From the NCBI GenBank assembly GCA_003281525.1, contig QCBT01000014.1:1-35100 (forward strand): a DNA stretch of 35,100 nt. The letters run 5' to 3'. Below, piece after piece: positions 8,822-17,434 of the stretch (position 1 is its first letter; each line of letters begins with the position of its first letter). A program made the translations under genes and the position numbers. The notes beneath the pieces were generated by a model. It was not told where the DNA came from and did not search any database. It worked only from the letters and a program-made list of their open reading frames with translations. This DNA is from Prochlorococcus sp. AG-347-J06 (GTDB lineage Bacteria > Cyanobacteriota > Cyanobacteriia > PCC-6307 > Cyanobiaceae).

Positions 8822-10291
8822 TTAGACCCTTATCCATGTTGTTATGTCCTTGGATTGATCAATAAGTTCAATACCTTTTTCTTTTAACAAATTCCTAATT
8901 TCATCGGCCTTCGTATAATTCTTTTCTTTTTTTGCTTTCAATCTTTCATTAATAAGCATTGATATTTCTTCTTCTTTTATTTTACTTTCTTTTACTAAAA
9001 CCTCTTTTTTAAGACCAAGTACCTCAGTCAACTTTTCAAGAGTTTTAAAATTCTCAAGTAGAAAGAATTTTTCATTTAGGTCTATTTTAAAACCTTCGAC
9101 CCTTTGAAATTGGTTTAAAAAGTTTTTTAATGGTTTTGCTAAATCGTAAATAATTGCAATAGCACCTGCTGTATTAAGGTCATTTCCAAGAGCCTCAGAA
9201 AATTTAAGCTTTTTTTGAGATAATTCAAAACTTATTTTCTCTTTATATTCGTCTTCGATAGATTTATTCTTATCAATAGATTTAAAAGCATCTTTTGTAA
9301 GGTCCAAAAAAGAAAGGGCTACATTAATGTTTTTCCAAGCTTCTGAAGCACTCCTTAAAGCTTCTTCAGTAAAATCAAGTGGTTTTCTATAATTCACAGT
9401 CATAACAAAATATCGCAAAGTCATAGGGCTTATACCTGACTTAATTAGCTCTCTAATAGTTTTAAAATTTTTAAGTGATTTACTCATCTTTTGTCCATTT
9501 ACATTGACCATCCCATTGTGTAACCAATAGTTCGCTAGCTTTTTGCCATTAGCTGCTTCTGATTGGGCGATTTCATTCTCATGATGTGGAAAAATCAAAT
9601 CAGAACCACCTAAATGGATATCAATAGTATCTCCTAATTCATCTTTAACCATCGCCGAACATTCAATATGCCATCCTGGCCTACCTTTACCCCATGGCGA
9701 ATCAAAAAATGGTTCATCATCTTTGGCTTTTTTCCATAGTGCAAAATCTTGCGGATTAAGTTTTTTACTATTTTCATCATTAGCCATTCTTCCTTGCTGA
9801 TTGATATTTTGTTCTTGTATATTTTGATTACTTAGCTTTCCATAATTTTTATTTTTAAAAACAGAATAATAAACATCTCCATCCCTAGAGTATGCATAAC
9901 CTTTGTCCTCAAGGATTGTTATGAAGGAGCAGATATTGCATATATGATTCGTTGCTCTTGGCATACTATCCGGACGCATTATTCCTAAAGAATCCATATC
10001 TTTATGAAATTCAATAATATTTTTTTCAGATACTTCCTTCATTGAACTGCTTTCTTCTTTAGCTCTTTTTAAGATCTTGTCATCAATATCTGTAAAATTT
10101 TGAACATACTTAACTTTAAAATCACTGTAAATTAAAAATCTTCTCAATACATCCCAAGCTATATAACTTCTGGCATGACCAAGATGACATAAATCATAAA
10201 CAGTAACTCCACAACAATAAATTTTAACGACATCATCAATAGGCTTAAAAACCTCAACTCTTTTGCTTAAAGTATTAAAAAGTTTGATCAT
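8822..10291 (-). CDS. cysS: Cysteinyl-tRNA synthetase
   Basis: A class I aminoacyl-tRNA synthetase that charges tRNA-Cys. The HIGH-type motif HLGH is at 36-39 and KMSKS at 268-272. Zinc ligands are expected from C27, C211 and the HHENE segment (about 236-240). The C-terminal half is helical and lysine-rich, as in the family. The 489-aa length is normal. It lies 24 bases downstream of polA on the same strand, and 82 bases separate it from dxr, so polA-cysS co-transcription is likely. Confidence 0.96.
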   Translation of the reverse strand: MIKLFNTLSKRVEVFKPIDDVVKIYCCGVTVYDLCHLGHARSYIAWDVLRRFLIYSDFKVKYVQNFTDIDDKILKRAKEESSSMKEVSEKNIIEFHKDMDSLGIMRPDSMPRATNHICNICSFITILEDKGYAYSRDGDVYYSVFKNKNYGKLSNQNIQEQNINQQGRMANDENSKKLNPQDFALWKKAKDDEPFFDSPWGKGRPGWHIECSAMVKDELGDTIDIHLGGSDLIFPHHENEIAQSEAANGKKLANYWLHNGMVNVNGQKMSKSLKNFKTIRELIKSGISPMTLRYFVMTVNYRKPLDFTEEALRSASEAWKNINVALSFLDLTKDAFKSIDKNKSIEDEYKEKISFELSQKKLKFSEALGNDLNTAGAIAIIYDLAKPLKNFLNQFQRVEGFKIDLNEKFFLLENFKTLEKLTEVLGLKKEVLVKESKIKEEEISMLINERLKAKKEKNYTKADEIRNLLKEKGIELIDQSKDITTWIRV

Positions 10292-10315
10292 CTTAAATTA
10301 AGTTTTTCATAAGGT

Positions 10316-13252
10316 TTATTTTGTCTCCATCCAATTGTCTCCAATACCAATATCAACTAAAAGAGGCACATTTAATTTTACACAATCTTCCATAGTCTTC
10401 TTTACTAATTTCGTCGTAATTTCCAAAGAATCTGGTTCAACTTCGAACAATAATTCATCGTGTACTTGTAAAAGCATTTTTGCTGGAACATTCATCTCTA
10501 TTAATTTTTTGTTTAGTTGAACCATTGCAATTTTAATAATATCTGCACTTGAACCCTGAATTGGGGCATTGGCTGCGGCTCTTAGTGACTGTGCTTCCAT
10601 GCCAGCTCTTCTTGCGGATTGCAAGTCAATTTCGTAAGGATCTTTCCCTATTAATCTTCCAAGTCCATTTTTATCAAACTTAAATTCTCTCTTTCTACCA
10701 AAAATTGTTTTTACATAACCTTTTGATAAGGCAAGCCTTTCTTGAAGTTCAAGAAATTTGAAAATTTTTGAATATCTTTCTTTGTATTTTATTAGGAATT
10801 CTTTTGCTTCTGGAGTACTCACGCCTGTAGAGCGTGCAAACTTTTTAATTCCCATACCATAGATAACTCCGAAATTTATTGTTTTCCCAACTCTCCTCTC
10901 ATCAGAAGAAATTTCTTCTTTCTCAAAAATTAATCTTGCAGTCAAAGAATGAATGTCATCATTTTTATGAAATGCATTTATTAGTATTTCTTCATCCGCT
11001 AAGTGAGCGAGTATTCTTAATTCGATCTGAGAATAATCAGCTGATAAAAGTTTCCAATTTTTTTCAGGCAAGAATGCTTTTCTGATTCTCCTACTAAATT
11101 CAGTCCTAACCGGGATATTTTGAAGATTAGGATTGCTACTACTTAGTCTCCCAGTCGCTGTAGCAGCTTGATTAAAGTTTGTATGAACTCTTCCTGTCTT
11201 TTCGTTAATAAGATTTGGAAGAGCATCAATATAGGTGCTAAGTAATTTGCTAAGAGTTCTATGTTTGATTAAATGTTGGATTATTTCATGTTCGTCGACT
11301 AATCGTTCCAGAACTACCGCATCTGTACTCCATCCTGTTTTTGTTTTTCGTGATTTTTTCTTATCCAAATTTAATTTTTCAAACAAGATCTCACCAAGTT
11401 GTTTTGGTGAAGATAGATTGAAACTCTCCTCTGCTAACTCATAAACTTTACTTTCAATATCTTCTAAGGTACTTTTTAATTCTTTTGAGAGTTTATCCAA
11501 ATAAGGGATGTCGATGGTTATGCCATTCATTTCCATTTGGGACAATACCGGCTCTAAAGGCAGCTCGATTTCTTCGAACAATTTGATTAATTCATCTTTT
11601 TCCTTTGAAAAACTTTCTTTAAAAATTTTGACAATCTTAAAAGTTAGAAAAACATCATAACCGCAGTAAATACTTGCTTCATCAATATCAACAAATGAAA
11701 AGTCTTTATTTTTCCCGACGGTTTCCTTAAATGAGGGGGGCTTAAATCCAAATAATCTAAAACTAATTTCACTTAACCCATGTTTCTCCTGATTATTAAG
11801 AAGGTAGTCTGCTAACAAGGTGTCAAAGGTTACGCCTTTAAGATCAAGTCCATGATTAAAAAATATTTGCCTATCAAATTTAGAATTTTGGAGTGCCTTT
11901 TCTTTGTTTGGATCTTCTATCCAATTTCTTAGCTTTGAGAAAACATCTTCAATTGATAATTGTTTGGAAGTCTCTTTTTTTGTTTGATGACCAAGAGGTA
12001 TATAAAATAAATCATCATTTTCTTCTCCAAGACATAAACCTATCCCAACAAGTTCTGCATCGATTGGATTCAAACTATTGGTCTCTGTATCTAAAGAAAC
12101 TATTTGATTGGTCTTATCCAATCTTTGAATTAATTTATCAAGTAATTCGAAATCATTTACAACAGTTACATTGATCTTAGGTATTTTATTTTCACTATTT
12201 TCTAATTCATTAGAACTTGAGACTTTTGGTGCCTTCTCCTTCTCCTCCTCTTTAGCTGCATTATTTTTGTCAAAACCACCTTTACTGAAAGTTGAATTGA
12301 AAATATCAATTTGTCTAAGTAGTGTTGATAGTTCTAGTTTTTGCAGTGACTCTGAAAGTAGTTCTTGATTTATATTTTTTAATTCATAACCGTTACTCAA
12401 AATCAAAGGCACCTCAGTATTAATTTTTGCTAAATCCCTGGAAAGAAAAGCATTATGTTTATCGTTTCTGAGCTTTTCTATAACTGAACCTTTGATGAAT
12501 CCTTTATATTTCTTATCGTTGTTTTGCTGAATCTTGTCCAAAGCCTGATAGATTCCATCAAGAGTGTCGTTCTCTTTTAGTAGATTAATTGCAGTTTTTG
12601 GACCTACCCCTTTAATACCTGGAATATTATCAGAACTATCACCAGTTAAGGCTTTAAGATCAACCACTCTTTCTGGCGCAACACCTAATTTTTCTTTTAC
12701 TCCATTTTCATTCATAAGAGTTGGATTACCACTTTTCGCATATGGACCACCACCCATATAAAGTACATAAATATCTTTTTGATCATCTACTAATTGAAAT
12801 AAGTCCCTATCTCCAGAAAGAATATTCACGCACCAACCTTTAGAAGAAGCATCATTTGCAATTGTGCCTAGGAGATCATCTGCTTCGTATCCTGGAGATT
12901 TAAAAATTGGTAAATTTAGGCTTTCTTCTAAAATGATTTCTAGTTGTTCAATATCCTGAAAAAAAACATCTGGTGCTACGTCTCTATTGGCCTTATAATT
13001 TGGATCTAATTCATGTCTGAAAGTTGGTTTTTCGGTATCAAACGTAATACAAACACCCTCAGGACTAATATTTTTGCAATTATCCAGAAGGCTTTTTAGA
13101 AATCCATAAGTGACACTTGTTGGAAATCCCTCTTTGGTGGTTAAACCTCCATCAATCCCTTTGCTAAATGCATAGAAGCTTCTAAAAGCAAGTGAGTGGC
13201 CATCGACTAAAAGTAAAATTGGTTTTTGAGAGTTTTCAGATTTTAAACTCAT
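10316..13252 (-). CDS. polA: DNA polymerase I
   Basis: Repair and Okazaki-fragment processing polymerase with all three domains. Residues 1 to about 290 form the 5' nuclease (LLLVDGHSLAFRSFYA, GYEADDLLGT at 121-130, LSGDRDLFQLV, and TGDSSDNIPGIKGVGPKTA). A lysine- and glutamate-rich linker (about 325-358) follows. The 3'-5' exonuclease domain looks active: D388 and E390 in DTET, then NSKFD and the YCGYD motif. The polymerase domain has DYSQIELR near 735, GKTINFGVIYGMG, and HDELLFEV near 932. The 978-aa length is typical for cyanobacteria. Its start overlaps the stop of the upstream HlyD-like gene in an ATGA. Confidence 0.97.
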   Translation of the reverse strand: MSLKSENSQKPILLLVDGHSLAFRSFYAFSKGIDGGLTTKEGFPTSVTYGFLKSLLDNCKNISPEGVCITFDTEKPTFRHELDPNYKANRDVAPDVFFQDIEQLEIILEESLNLPIFKSPGYEADDLLGTIANDASSKGWCVNILSGDRDLFQLVDDQKDIYVLYMGGGPYAKSGNPTLMNENGVKEKLGVAPERVVDLKALTGDSSDNIPGIKGVGPKTAINLLKENDTLDGIYQALDKIQQNNDKKYKGFIKGSVIEKLRNDKHNAFLSRDLAKINTEVPLILSNGYELKNINQELLSESLQKLELSTLLRQIDIFNSTFSKGGFDKNNAAKEEEKEKAPKVSSSNELENSENKIPKINVTVVNDFELLDKLIQRLDKTNQIVSLDTETNSLNPIDAELVGIGLCLGEENDDLFYIPLGHQTKKETSKQLSIEDVFSKLRNWIEDPNKEKALQNSKFDRQIFFNHGLDLKGVTFDTLLADYLLNNQEKHGLSEISFRLFGFKPPSFKETVGKNKDFSFVDIDEASIYCGYDVFLTFKIVKIFKESFSKEKDELIKLFEEIELPLEPVLSQMEMNGITIDIPYLDKLSKELKSTLEDIESKVYELAEESFNLSSPKQLGEILFEKLNLDKKKSRKTKTGWSTDAVVLERLVDEHEIIQHLIKHRTLSKLLSTYIDALPNLINEKTGRVHTNFNQAATATGRLSSSNPNLQNIPVRTEFSRRIRKAFLPEKNWKLLSADYSQIELRILAHLADEEILINAFHKNDDIHSLTARLIFEKEEISSDERRVGKTINFGVIYGMGIKKFARSTGVSTPEAKEFLIKYKERYSKIFKFLELQERLALSKGYVKTIFGRKREFKFDKNGLGRLIGKDPYEIDLQSARRAGMEAQSLRAAANAPIQGSSADIIKIAMVQLNKKLIEMNVPAKMLLQVHDELLFEVEPDSLEITTKLVKKTMEDCVKLNVPLLVDIGIGDNWMETK

Positions 13253-14310
13253 TTTCTCTTCTTAGCCCAAGGTGGAATATCAATAAAGATTTGCTCTCCA
13301 GGTTCTAATCCATCAATTACTGAAGTTTTATTTCCACTACTAATACCAATTTCGATTTTTTCGAATTTGGGAGAATTGTTTTTATCAACTTTCAAAATTC
13401 CTTTTTCACCTTTTTCAGTGACAATAGAAACAGTTGGTACTAAGATTTTTTCTTCATTACCTTCGACTCTAAATTCAAGATCTGCAGTCATTCCAATTTT
13501 AATTTCTTCAGAAATATCTTTAAAATTTAAAGTTACTTCGAATGAGGTTACATTATTATCTTTTACAGCTCTTGTAGCTATTTTTTTAACTATGGCACTA
13601 TATTTTTTTGAGGGATAAGCCTCAATTCTTACTGAGGCTTCTTGACCTATTTTTATTCTGCCAATGTCACTCTCAGGAACTTTAGCAACAATTTCTAGGC
13701 CCTCTGATAGTTCAAAAATAAAGTTTTTGGTTTTAGGGTCTGAACTTAAGTTTGTACTTGGTGTGACATAAGATCCTATCTCAGCATATTTTGCAGTTAT
13801 CTTTCCCCCATAAGGAGCTTTAATTAGATAGAAACTTTTTTCAGCTTTTGCATCATTAAGTTTTGCGCTACTAATGTTGTAGTTATTTTTATAACTTTCA
13901 TAGTCTTCTTTACTTACCGCGCCTTCTTGATATAAATATTCCCTTCTTAAAAATTCAGATTTTTGTTTTTCTACATTTAATTCAAGTTCTTGAATTTTAT
14001 AGATAAAGTCTTCATCATCAAGTGAAGCTAAAACCTGATCTTTTTTTACAAGATCGCCCTCATCTACTTTGATTTCTTTTATTACGCCTTGCTTCCGAGG
14101 CCCAATATTGCTTGTCCTTATTGCTTTTACTTCACCACTAGTATTAATTGAATCTGAGAGGATTCCTTTTTCAACTTGAACTACAAAATCAGAAATATCT
14201 TTTGACTTATTTTTCTTGAAGGAATTAGTTATAAAAACGAAAAATATAGCTAGAGAAAGCAGTATAATTCCACTTCTTAAATTAATATTTTTTTTTATTA
14301 AATCAAACAT
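13249..14310 (-). CDS. HlyD/RND-type membrane fusion (efflux adaptor) protein
   Basis: A periplasmic adaptor that links an inner-membrane transporter to an outer-membrane channel. There is an N-terminal membrane anchor (about 13-31, IILLSLAIFFVFITNSF), a biotinyl-lipoyl-like half (IKEIKVDEGDLVKKDQVLASL), a coiled-coil hairpin (about 90-155), the second lipoyl half (YLIKAPYGGKITAKYAEIGSYV), and a beta-barrel domain towards the C-terminus (VRIEAYPSKKYSAIV). No transporter gene is adjacent, so the partner must lie elsewhere. The stop overlaps the polA start by 4 bases (ATGA), implying translational coupling to polA, an unexpected pairing. Length and domain order are normal for the family. Confidence 0.85.
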   Translation of the reverse strand: MFDLIKKNINLRSGIILLSLAIFFVFITNSFKKNKSKDISDFVVQVEKGILSDSINTSGEVKAIRTSNIGPRKQGVIKEIKVDEGDLVKKDQVLASLDDEDFIYKIQELELNVEKQKSEFLRREYLYQEGAVSKEDYESYKNNYNISSAKLNDAKAEKSFYLIKAPYGGKITAKYAEIGSYVTPSTNLSSDPKTKNFIFELSEGLEIVAKVPESDIGRIKIGQEASVRIEAYPSKKYSAIVKKIATRAVKDNNVTSFEVTLNFKDISEEIKIGMTADLEFRVEGNEEKILVPTVSIVTEKGEKGILKVDKNNSPKFEKIEIGISSGNKTSVIDGLEPGEQIFIDIPPWAKKRK

Positions 14311-14454
14311 TTCTTTTTAAAAGCAGAATTAGAGAATATTTAGGAACTAAATAAATAATCAAGACGATTATAATTAACTTATCCAAGATTGGTTAAGTAA
14401 ATACTATATTACTAGAAGATGTTTTCTTGATAATTTTTCCATAAGTTTTTTCAA

Positions 14455-15546
14455 ATGTTAAAAGCAGGTATTATTGGATTACCAAATGTTGGAAAATCAA
14501 CTCTATTTAATGCACTTGTAGAAAATGCTAAGGCCCAAGCGGCTAATTTCCCCTTTTGTACTATAGAACCTAATAAAGGTATAGTTTCCGTCCCAGATCA
14601 AAGGTTGCAAGAGTTAGGTAATTTAAGTTCTAGCCAAAATATTATCCCAACAAAAATTGAATTTGTAGATATCGCAGGACTAGTAAAAGGAGCTAGTAAA
14701 GGCGAAGGTTTGGGAAATAAATTTTTATCAAATATTAGGGAGGTTGATGCAATAGTTCATGTTGTAAGGTGCTTTGAAGATAGTGATGTAATTCATGTTT
14801 CTGGAAAGGTAGATCCCTTGGATGACATTGAGATAATTAATCTGGAATTGAATTTAGCTGATTTATCTCAACTCCAAAAAAGAAGAGAAAGAATTAAAAA
14901 ACAGGTTAGAACTAGTAAAGAGGCAGCTAAAGAAGACACCTTACTAGAAAAAATTGAAGAAGAGCTAGAGAAAGGCCTTTCAGTTAGATCAATATCTTTG
15001 AATGAAGAAGAAAATTTAATAATTAAGCAATTAGGCTTCCTTACTGCTAAACCTATTATTTACGCAACTAATTTGAATGAAAATGATTTAGCTGAAGGTA
15101 ATGATTTTTCATCAACAGTTCAGAGTTTTGCAAGCAATGAAAATACAGAATGTATAAAAATATCAGCGCAAGTCGAATCTGAATTAATAGAGTTAGAACC
15201 AGAAGATAAAAAAGACTACCTTATTGGCTTAGGAGTAAAAGAAGGGGGATTAAGTTCTTTAATTAGATCAACATATAAATTATTGGGATTAAAAACTTAT
15301 TTCACTACCGGAGAAAAGGAGACAAAAGCTTGGACAATAAAAGATGGGATGACTGCGCCACAGGCAGCAGGAGTAATTCATACTGATTTTGAAAAAGGAT
15401 TTATAAGAGCTCAGACTATTTCTTATCAAAATTTAATTGATTCAGGTTCAATTGCCAATGCAAAAACTAAAGGTCTTTTAAGAAGTGAAGGTAAGGAATA
15501 TATTGTTAACGAAGGTGATGTAATGGAGTTCTTATTTAACGTTTAG
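14455..15546 (+). CDS. ychF: Redox-regulated ATPase/GTPase YchF (Obg family)
   Basis: A universally conserved P-loop NTPase, related to OLA1, that prefers ATP and binds ribosomes. The P-loop GLPNVGKST is at 8-16, the switch II region VDIAGLVKGASKGEG near 71-85, and the base-specificity motif is NLNE rather than NKxD, as expected for YchF. The C-terminal TGS domain starts near LKTYFTTGEKETKAW, with GVIHTDFEKGFIRAQ characteristic of the family. The 363-aa length is exact for the family. It is transcribed divergently from the HlyD-polA genes, with a 144-base gap that shows no clear regulator site. Confidence 0.96.
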   Translation: MLKAGIIGLPNVGKSTLFNALVENAKAQAANFPFCTIEPNKGIVSVPDQRLQELGNLSSSQNIIPTKIEFVDIAGLVKGASKGEGLGNKFLSNIREVDAIVHVVRCFEDSDVIHVSGKVDPLDDIEIINLELNLADLSQLQKRRERIKKQVRTSKEAAKEDTLLEKIEEELEKGLSVRSISLNEEENLIIKQLGFLTAKPIIYATNLNENDLAEGNDFSSTVQSFASNENTECIKISAQVESELIELEPEDKKDYLIGLGVKEGGLSSLIRSTYKLLGLKTYFTTGEKETKAWTIKDGMTAPQAAGVIHTDFEKGFIRAQTISYQNLIDSGSIANAKTKGLLRSEGKEYIVNEGDVMEFLFNV

Positions 15547-15554
15547 TAAGTCTC

Positions 15555-15713
15555 TTAAGGCTTAGTATTTTGCTTTTTGAATTTAAATTCAAAAAATGAA
15601 ATTAATAAAATTAAGATACATCCTAAGCAACTTCCTATTAACCCAAAAACAATGGTTGTAAAGCCATCATCGTAGCCATATTGTAGTTGTGGTAAGTGAG
15701 GGGGTATTGGCAT
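15555..15713 (-). CDS. Small single-pass membrane protein, 52 aa
   Basis: Translation gives a proline-rich N-terminus (MPIPPHLPQLQYGYDDGF), one transmembrane helix rich in Gly, Ile and Leu (about residues 19-41), and a basic tail ending KFKKQNTKP. The ATG overlaps the stop of the upstream 53-codon frame as TAATG, which supports both being genuine and coupled. No family is recognised. It ends 8 bases from the ychF stop on the opposite strand. Short membrane proteins of this kind are common in picocyanobacteria, but no function can be given. Confidence 0.55.
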   Translation of the reverse strand: MPIPPHLPQLQYGYDDGFTTIVFGLIGSCLGCILILLISFFEFKFKKQNTKP

Positions 15714-15874
15714 TATTTTTCAACAGAATTTTCAATATCTTCCAGTAAATGTTTAGTTGATCTACTAAAACCATTAGTTTTTAAATAGTTTTGAGCCTCT
15801 CTAAATTTTTCAGCTACTCTTTTTGCATAAGGAGTATTCATGGAATTTTGAGTCATGTTGAAAATGCGACTCAT
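15713..15874 (-). CDS. Small hypothetical protein, up to 53 aa
   Basis: A basic, helical, soluble micro-protein (core MNTPYAKRVAEKFREAQNYL, then SRSTKHLLEDIE). Two ATG starts are possible: 15874 (53 aa) and 15856 (47 aa). A TATAAAA stretch sits directly before the first ATG, which would favour the second if it is the -10 element. The stop overlaps the next gene's ATG (TAATG). A GTA-N8-TAC sequence at 15907-15920 lies upstream, but its spacing to the -10 is poor. No family is recognised. Confidence 0.5.
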   Translation of the reverse strand: MSRIFNMTQNSMNTPYAKRVAEKFREAQNYLKTNGFSRSTKHLLEDIENSVEK

Positions 15875-16017
15875 TTTATAATCTGATTTAATTAAACCCT
15901 TGATAAGTATTCAAAAATACAAGAATATAAAAATAGGATTTTTTACTTACTAAGAAATTTATTGTGAAAAGTTCTTGATTCTCCAAATAAAGTTATTTCA
16001 AATTAGAAAAATTGACA

Positions 16018-16302
16018 ATGACAAATATATTATTAATTCTTTTTTTTGTACTTTTATTTTTATTACTTTTTTATTCAAAACGAAATAGAGGGTTAGCCCA
16101 AAAAACAACAATTAGACCAACCTATGTACCTTTCTTAAAAGAACAAGAATTTAATCCTGACATAAGTACTGATAATTGGGATTTACACAAACTTAGATTA
16201 GATAAATTTAAAAGATCACAATATAAGGGATTAACTTTCTTCGTAAGTTCAGAAAATAAAATTTACTATCTTTCTGAAGAAGGGGATAAGATTTATTGCT
16301 AA
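16018..16302 (+). CDS. Small membrane-anchored hypothetical protein, 94 aa
   Basis: An N-terminal membrane helix (MTNILLILFFVLLFLLLF) is followed by a basic stretch (YSKRNRG) and a soluble, charged C-terminal domain ending in a terminal cysteine (GDKIYC). By the positive-inside rule the soluble part would be cytoplasmic. The frame also opens at a TTG two codons earlier (16012), but the ATG at 16018 gives a cleaner start. No family is recognised. It is the first of three plus-strand genes for small membrane proteins between ychF and the hli genes. Confidence 0.6.
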   Translation: MTNILLILFFVLLFLLLFYSKRNRGLAQKTTIRPTYVPFLKEQEFNPDISTDNWDLHKLRLDKFKRSQYKGLTFFVSSENKIYYLSEEGDKIYC

Positions 16303-16355
16303 CAGGTGAAATTAATTTTATAAATAAGAAAAGCCGATAGAAATTAATAATATTA

Positions 16356-16607
16356 ATGAAGTATTTTTTTTTATTATCAGAAAAGTTCTATAAGTTTATC
16401 GAATGGGAGTGGAATACTTTAAAAAATCTAAGAAGAACAAAAAGAAAGAATTTTTTTCTAAGAGGATCATTTGCGTTATTTAGTTTATTCTCTATTCTTT
16501 TTGTAATATTTTCTCCTCCTATCGCTTTTGGATTGATATTAGGAGAGGGATTGAAATTTAGTACTTTTTTTATTTGGATATGGATTTTAAATTTGAAGTT
16601 TTTTTGA
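16356..16607 (+). CDS. Small hypothetical membrane protein, 83 aa
   Basis: It has a basic, aromatic N-terminal region (about 1-35, with LRRTKRKNFFLRG) followed by two hydrophobic segments (about 37-58, SFALFSLFSILFVIFS, and about 65-82). No motif or family is recognised. Start at the first ATG, 16356. It lies 53 bases after the previous small membrane protein gene. The sequence is so AT-rich and Phe/Leu/Ile-rich that a chance frame cannot be ruled out, though the two-helix pattern argues for a real protein. Confidence 0.45.
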   Translation: MKYFFLLSEKFYKFIEWEWNTLKNLRRTKRKNFFLRGSFALFSLFSILFVIFSPPIAFGLILGEGLKFSTFFIWIWILNLKFF

Positions 16608-16665
16608 AAATGTATAATTTATTTCCCGAGATTATTTAAAATTAAGAATATAAAAAATTTATTTT

Positions 16666-16881
16666 ATGCCAAAAATATTCAAACAAAATAAGTTCGCTTT
16701 GTTGGGAGCAAATATATTAATAATTTTACTTTGGGTAACTATATCTTCCTTTTTGATGAATTTATTTCAAAGTGAAAATGCCCCATTTTATGTATATAAA
16801 ATTTCTTTTTTAATCAGATTCCTTCCTCCTATTTGGGTTACATGGTTCCTTTGGATAAAAAGAGGTGGCTTAAAAAGATAA
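16666..16881 (+). CDS. Small hypothetical membrane protein, 71 aa
   Basis: It begins MPKIFKQNKF, then has one hydrophobic segment (about 11-33, LLGANILIILLWVTISSFLM) and a second at about 45-63 (FLIRFLPPIWVTWFLW) before a basic tail (IKRGGLKR). The layout suggests two membrane helices with both ends inside. No family is recognised. It is the last of three small membrane-protein genes, and a clear plus-strand terminator follows at 16975-17011, about 95 bases beyond the stop. Confidence 0.5.
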   Translation: MPKIFKQNKFALLGANILIILLWVTISSFLMNLFQSENAPFYVYKISFLIRFLPPIWVTWFLWIKRGGLKR

Positions 16882-16974
16882 ATTACAAAAGCATTTTTAC
16901 GGATTTACTGTAAAAACAAATCAGTTAAGATCTGAAAGCTTACTTGAAATTTTCATGTAAGAATTAGGTAAATG

Positions 16975-17011
16975 AGAGATTGTTTTTAGCTAAGAAACAA
17001 TCTCTTTTTTT
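16975..17011 (+). terminator. Rho-independent terminator
   Basis: A perfect 11-bp stem (AGAGATTGTTT paired with AAACAATCTCT) with a 9-base loop is followed directly by a run of eight T. The orientation ends plus-strand transcription of the small membrane-protein genes at 16018-16881. Confidence 0.8.
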
Positions 17012-17035
17012 TACAAATATTTTTTCTCATTAAAA

Positions 17036-17067
17036 AGTGTTTGTCAGTATCCCTATCGACAAACACT
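17036..17067 (-). terminator. Inverted repeat, probable terminator of the minus-strand hli operon
   Basis: A perfect 10-bp stem (AGTGTTTGTC paired with GACAAACACT) around a 12-base loop. Read on the minus strand it is followed by TTTTTA, and it lies 23 bases past the stop of the last gene of the hli run. The T tract is short, so termination may be partial. Confidence 0.65.
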
Positions 17068-17089
17068 CATGACGAACATTTTTTAAAAA

Positions 17090-17269
17090 TTAAACAGGCA
17101 ATCTATTATCAATTTCAACTACTCCAGAATCCATAAGACGGCCGATCTTAATAACTAAAGCCATATCTAACCTTGAAAATTCAGATTGATGGTTAGTTAT
17201 CCAATCAAGTTCAGAAAGAGTTATAACTCCCAAAGTATTTACTTTAAGAAAAAGTATGCCTAAATTCAT
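17090..17269 (-). CDS. Small hypothetical protein downstream of hli, 59 aa
   Basis: The translation begins MNLGILFLKVNTLGVIT, then LSELDWITNHQSEFSRLD, and ends with a short two-strand-like segment (GVVEIDNRLPV). It is soluble, compact, and free of cysteine. It starts only 1 base after the stop of the upstream hli gene, so it is almost certainly co-translated with it, and an inverted repeat 23 bases beyond its stop ends the run. The composition is protein-like, with a balanced mix of Leu, Ile, Asp and Arg rather than Lys/Phe/Ile noise. No family is recognised; the position suggests a link with high-light stress. Confidence 0.65.
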   Translation of the reverse strand: MNLGILFLKVNTLGVITLSELDWITNHQSEFSRLDMALVIKIGRLMDSGVVEIDNRLPV

Positions 17270-17270
17270 T

Positions 17271-17399
17271 TTAAAAAATTCCTGGGATTATCCATCCGAA
17301 TAAGCCATAATTTACAACTAATGCAAATAAGCCCATCATTGCCATTCTTCCATTTGTTCTCTCGGCGTTTTGCCAATAGGTTGTTTTTGAATTTTCCAT
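17271..17399 (-). CDS. hli: High-light-inducible protein (Hli/SCP), 42 aa
   Basis: A one-helix relative of chlorophyll a/b-binding proteins that protects photosystems by binding pigments under light or nutrient stress. The signature helix contains AERTNGRMAMMGL (E13, N16 and R18 being the expected chlorophyll-binding and salt-bridge positions) and continues through FALVVNYGLFGW to the C-terminal IIPGIF. Unlike its neighbours it lacks the TGQ before IIPG (it reads FGW). It is 35 bases downstream of the 86-aa hli gene and 1 base upstream of the 59-aa gene, all on the minus strand. Confidence 0.9.
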   Translation of the reverse strand: MENSKTTYWQNAERTNGRMAMMGLFALVVNYGLFGWIIPGIF

Positions 17400-17434
17400 T
17401 TTTCTGATTTGTAGAAATGTTAAGTAGTAGGTTT

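Noticed and set aside
11893..12368. Plus-strand open frames antisense to polA
   Set aside because: They lie opposite the linker and exonuclease domain of polA and have Leu/Phe/Ser-rich shadow composition.
15907..15920. GTATTCAAAAATAC, a perfect GTA-N8-TAC near the 53-codon minus-strand gene
   Set aside because: The nearest -10 (TATAAAA) is 26 bases away and abuts the first ATG. At this base composition one match per about 3 kb is expected by chance, so I do not call it an NtcA site.
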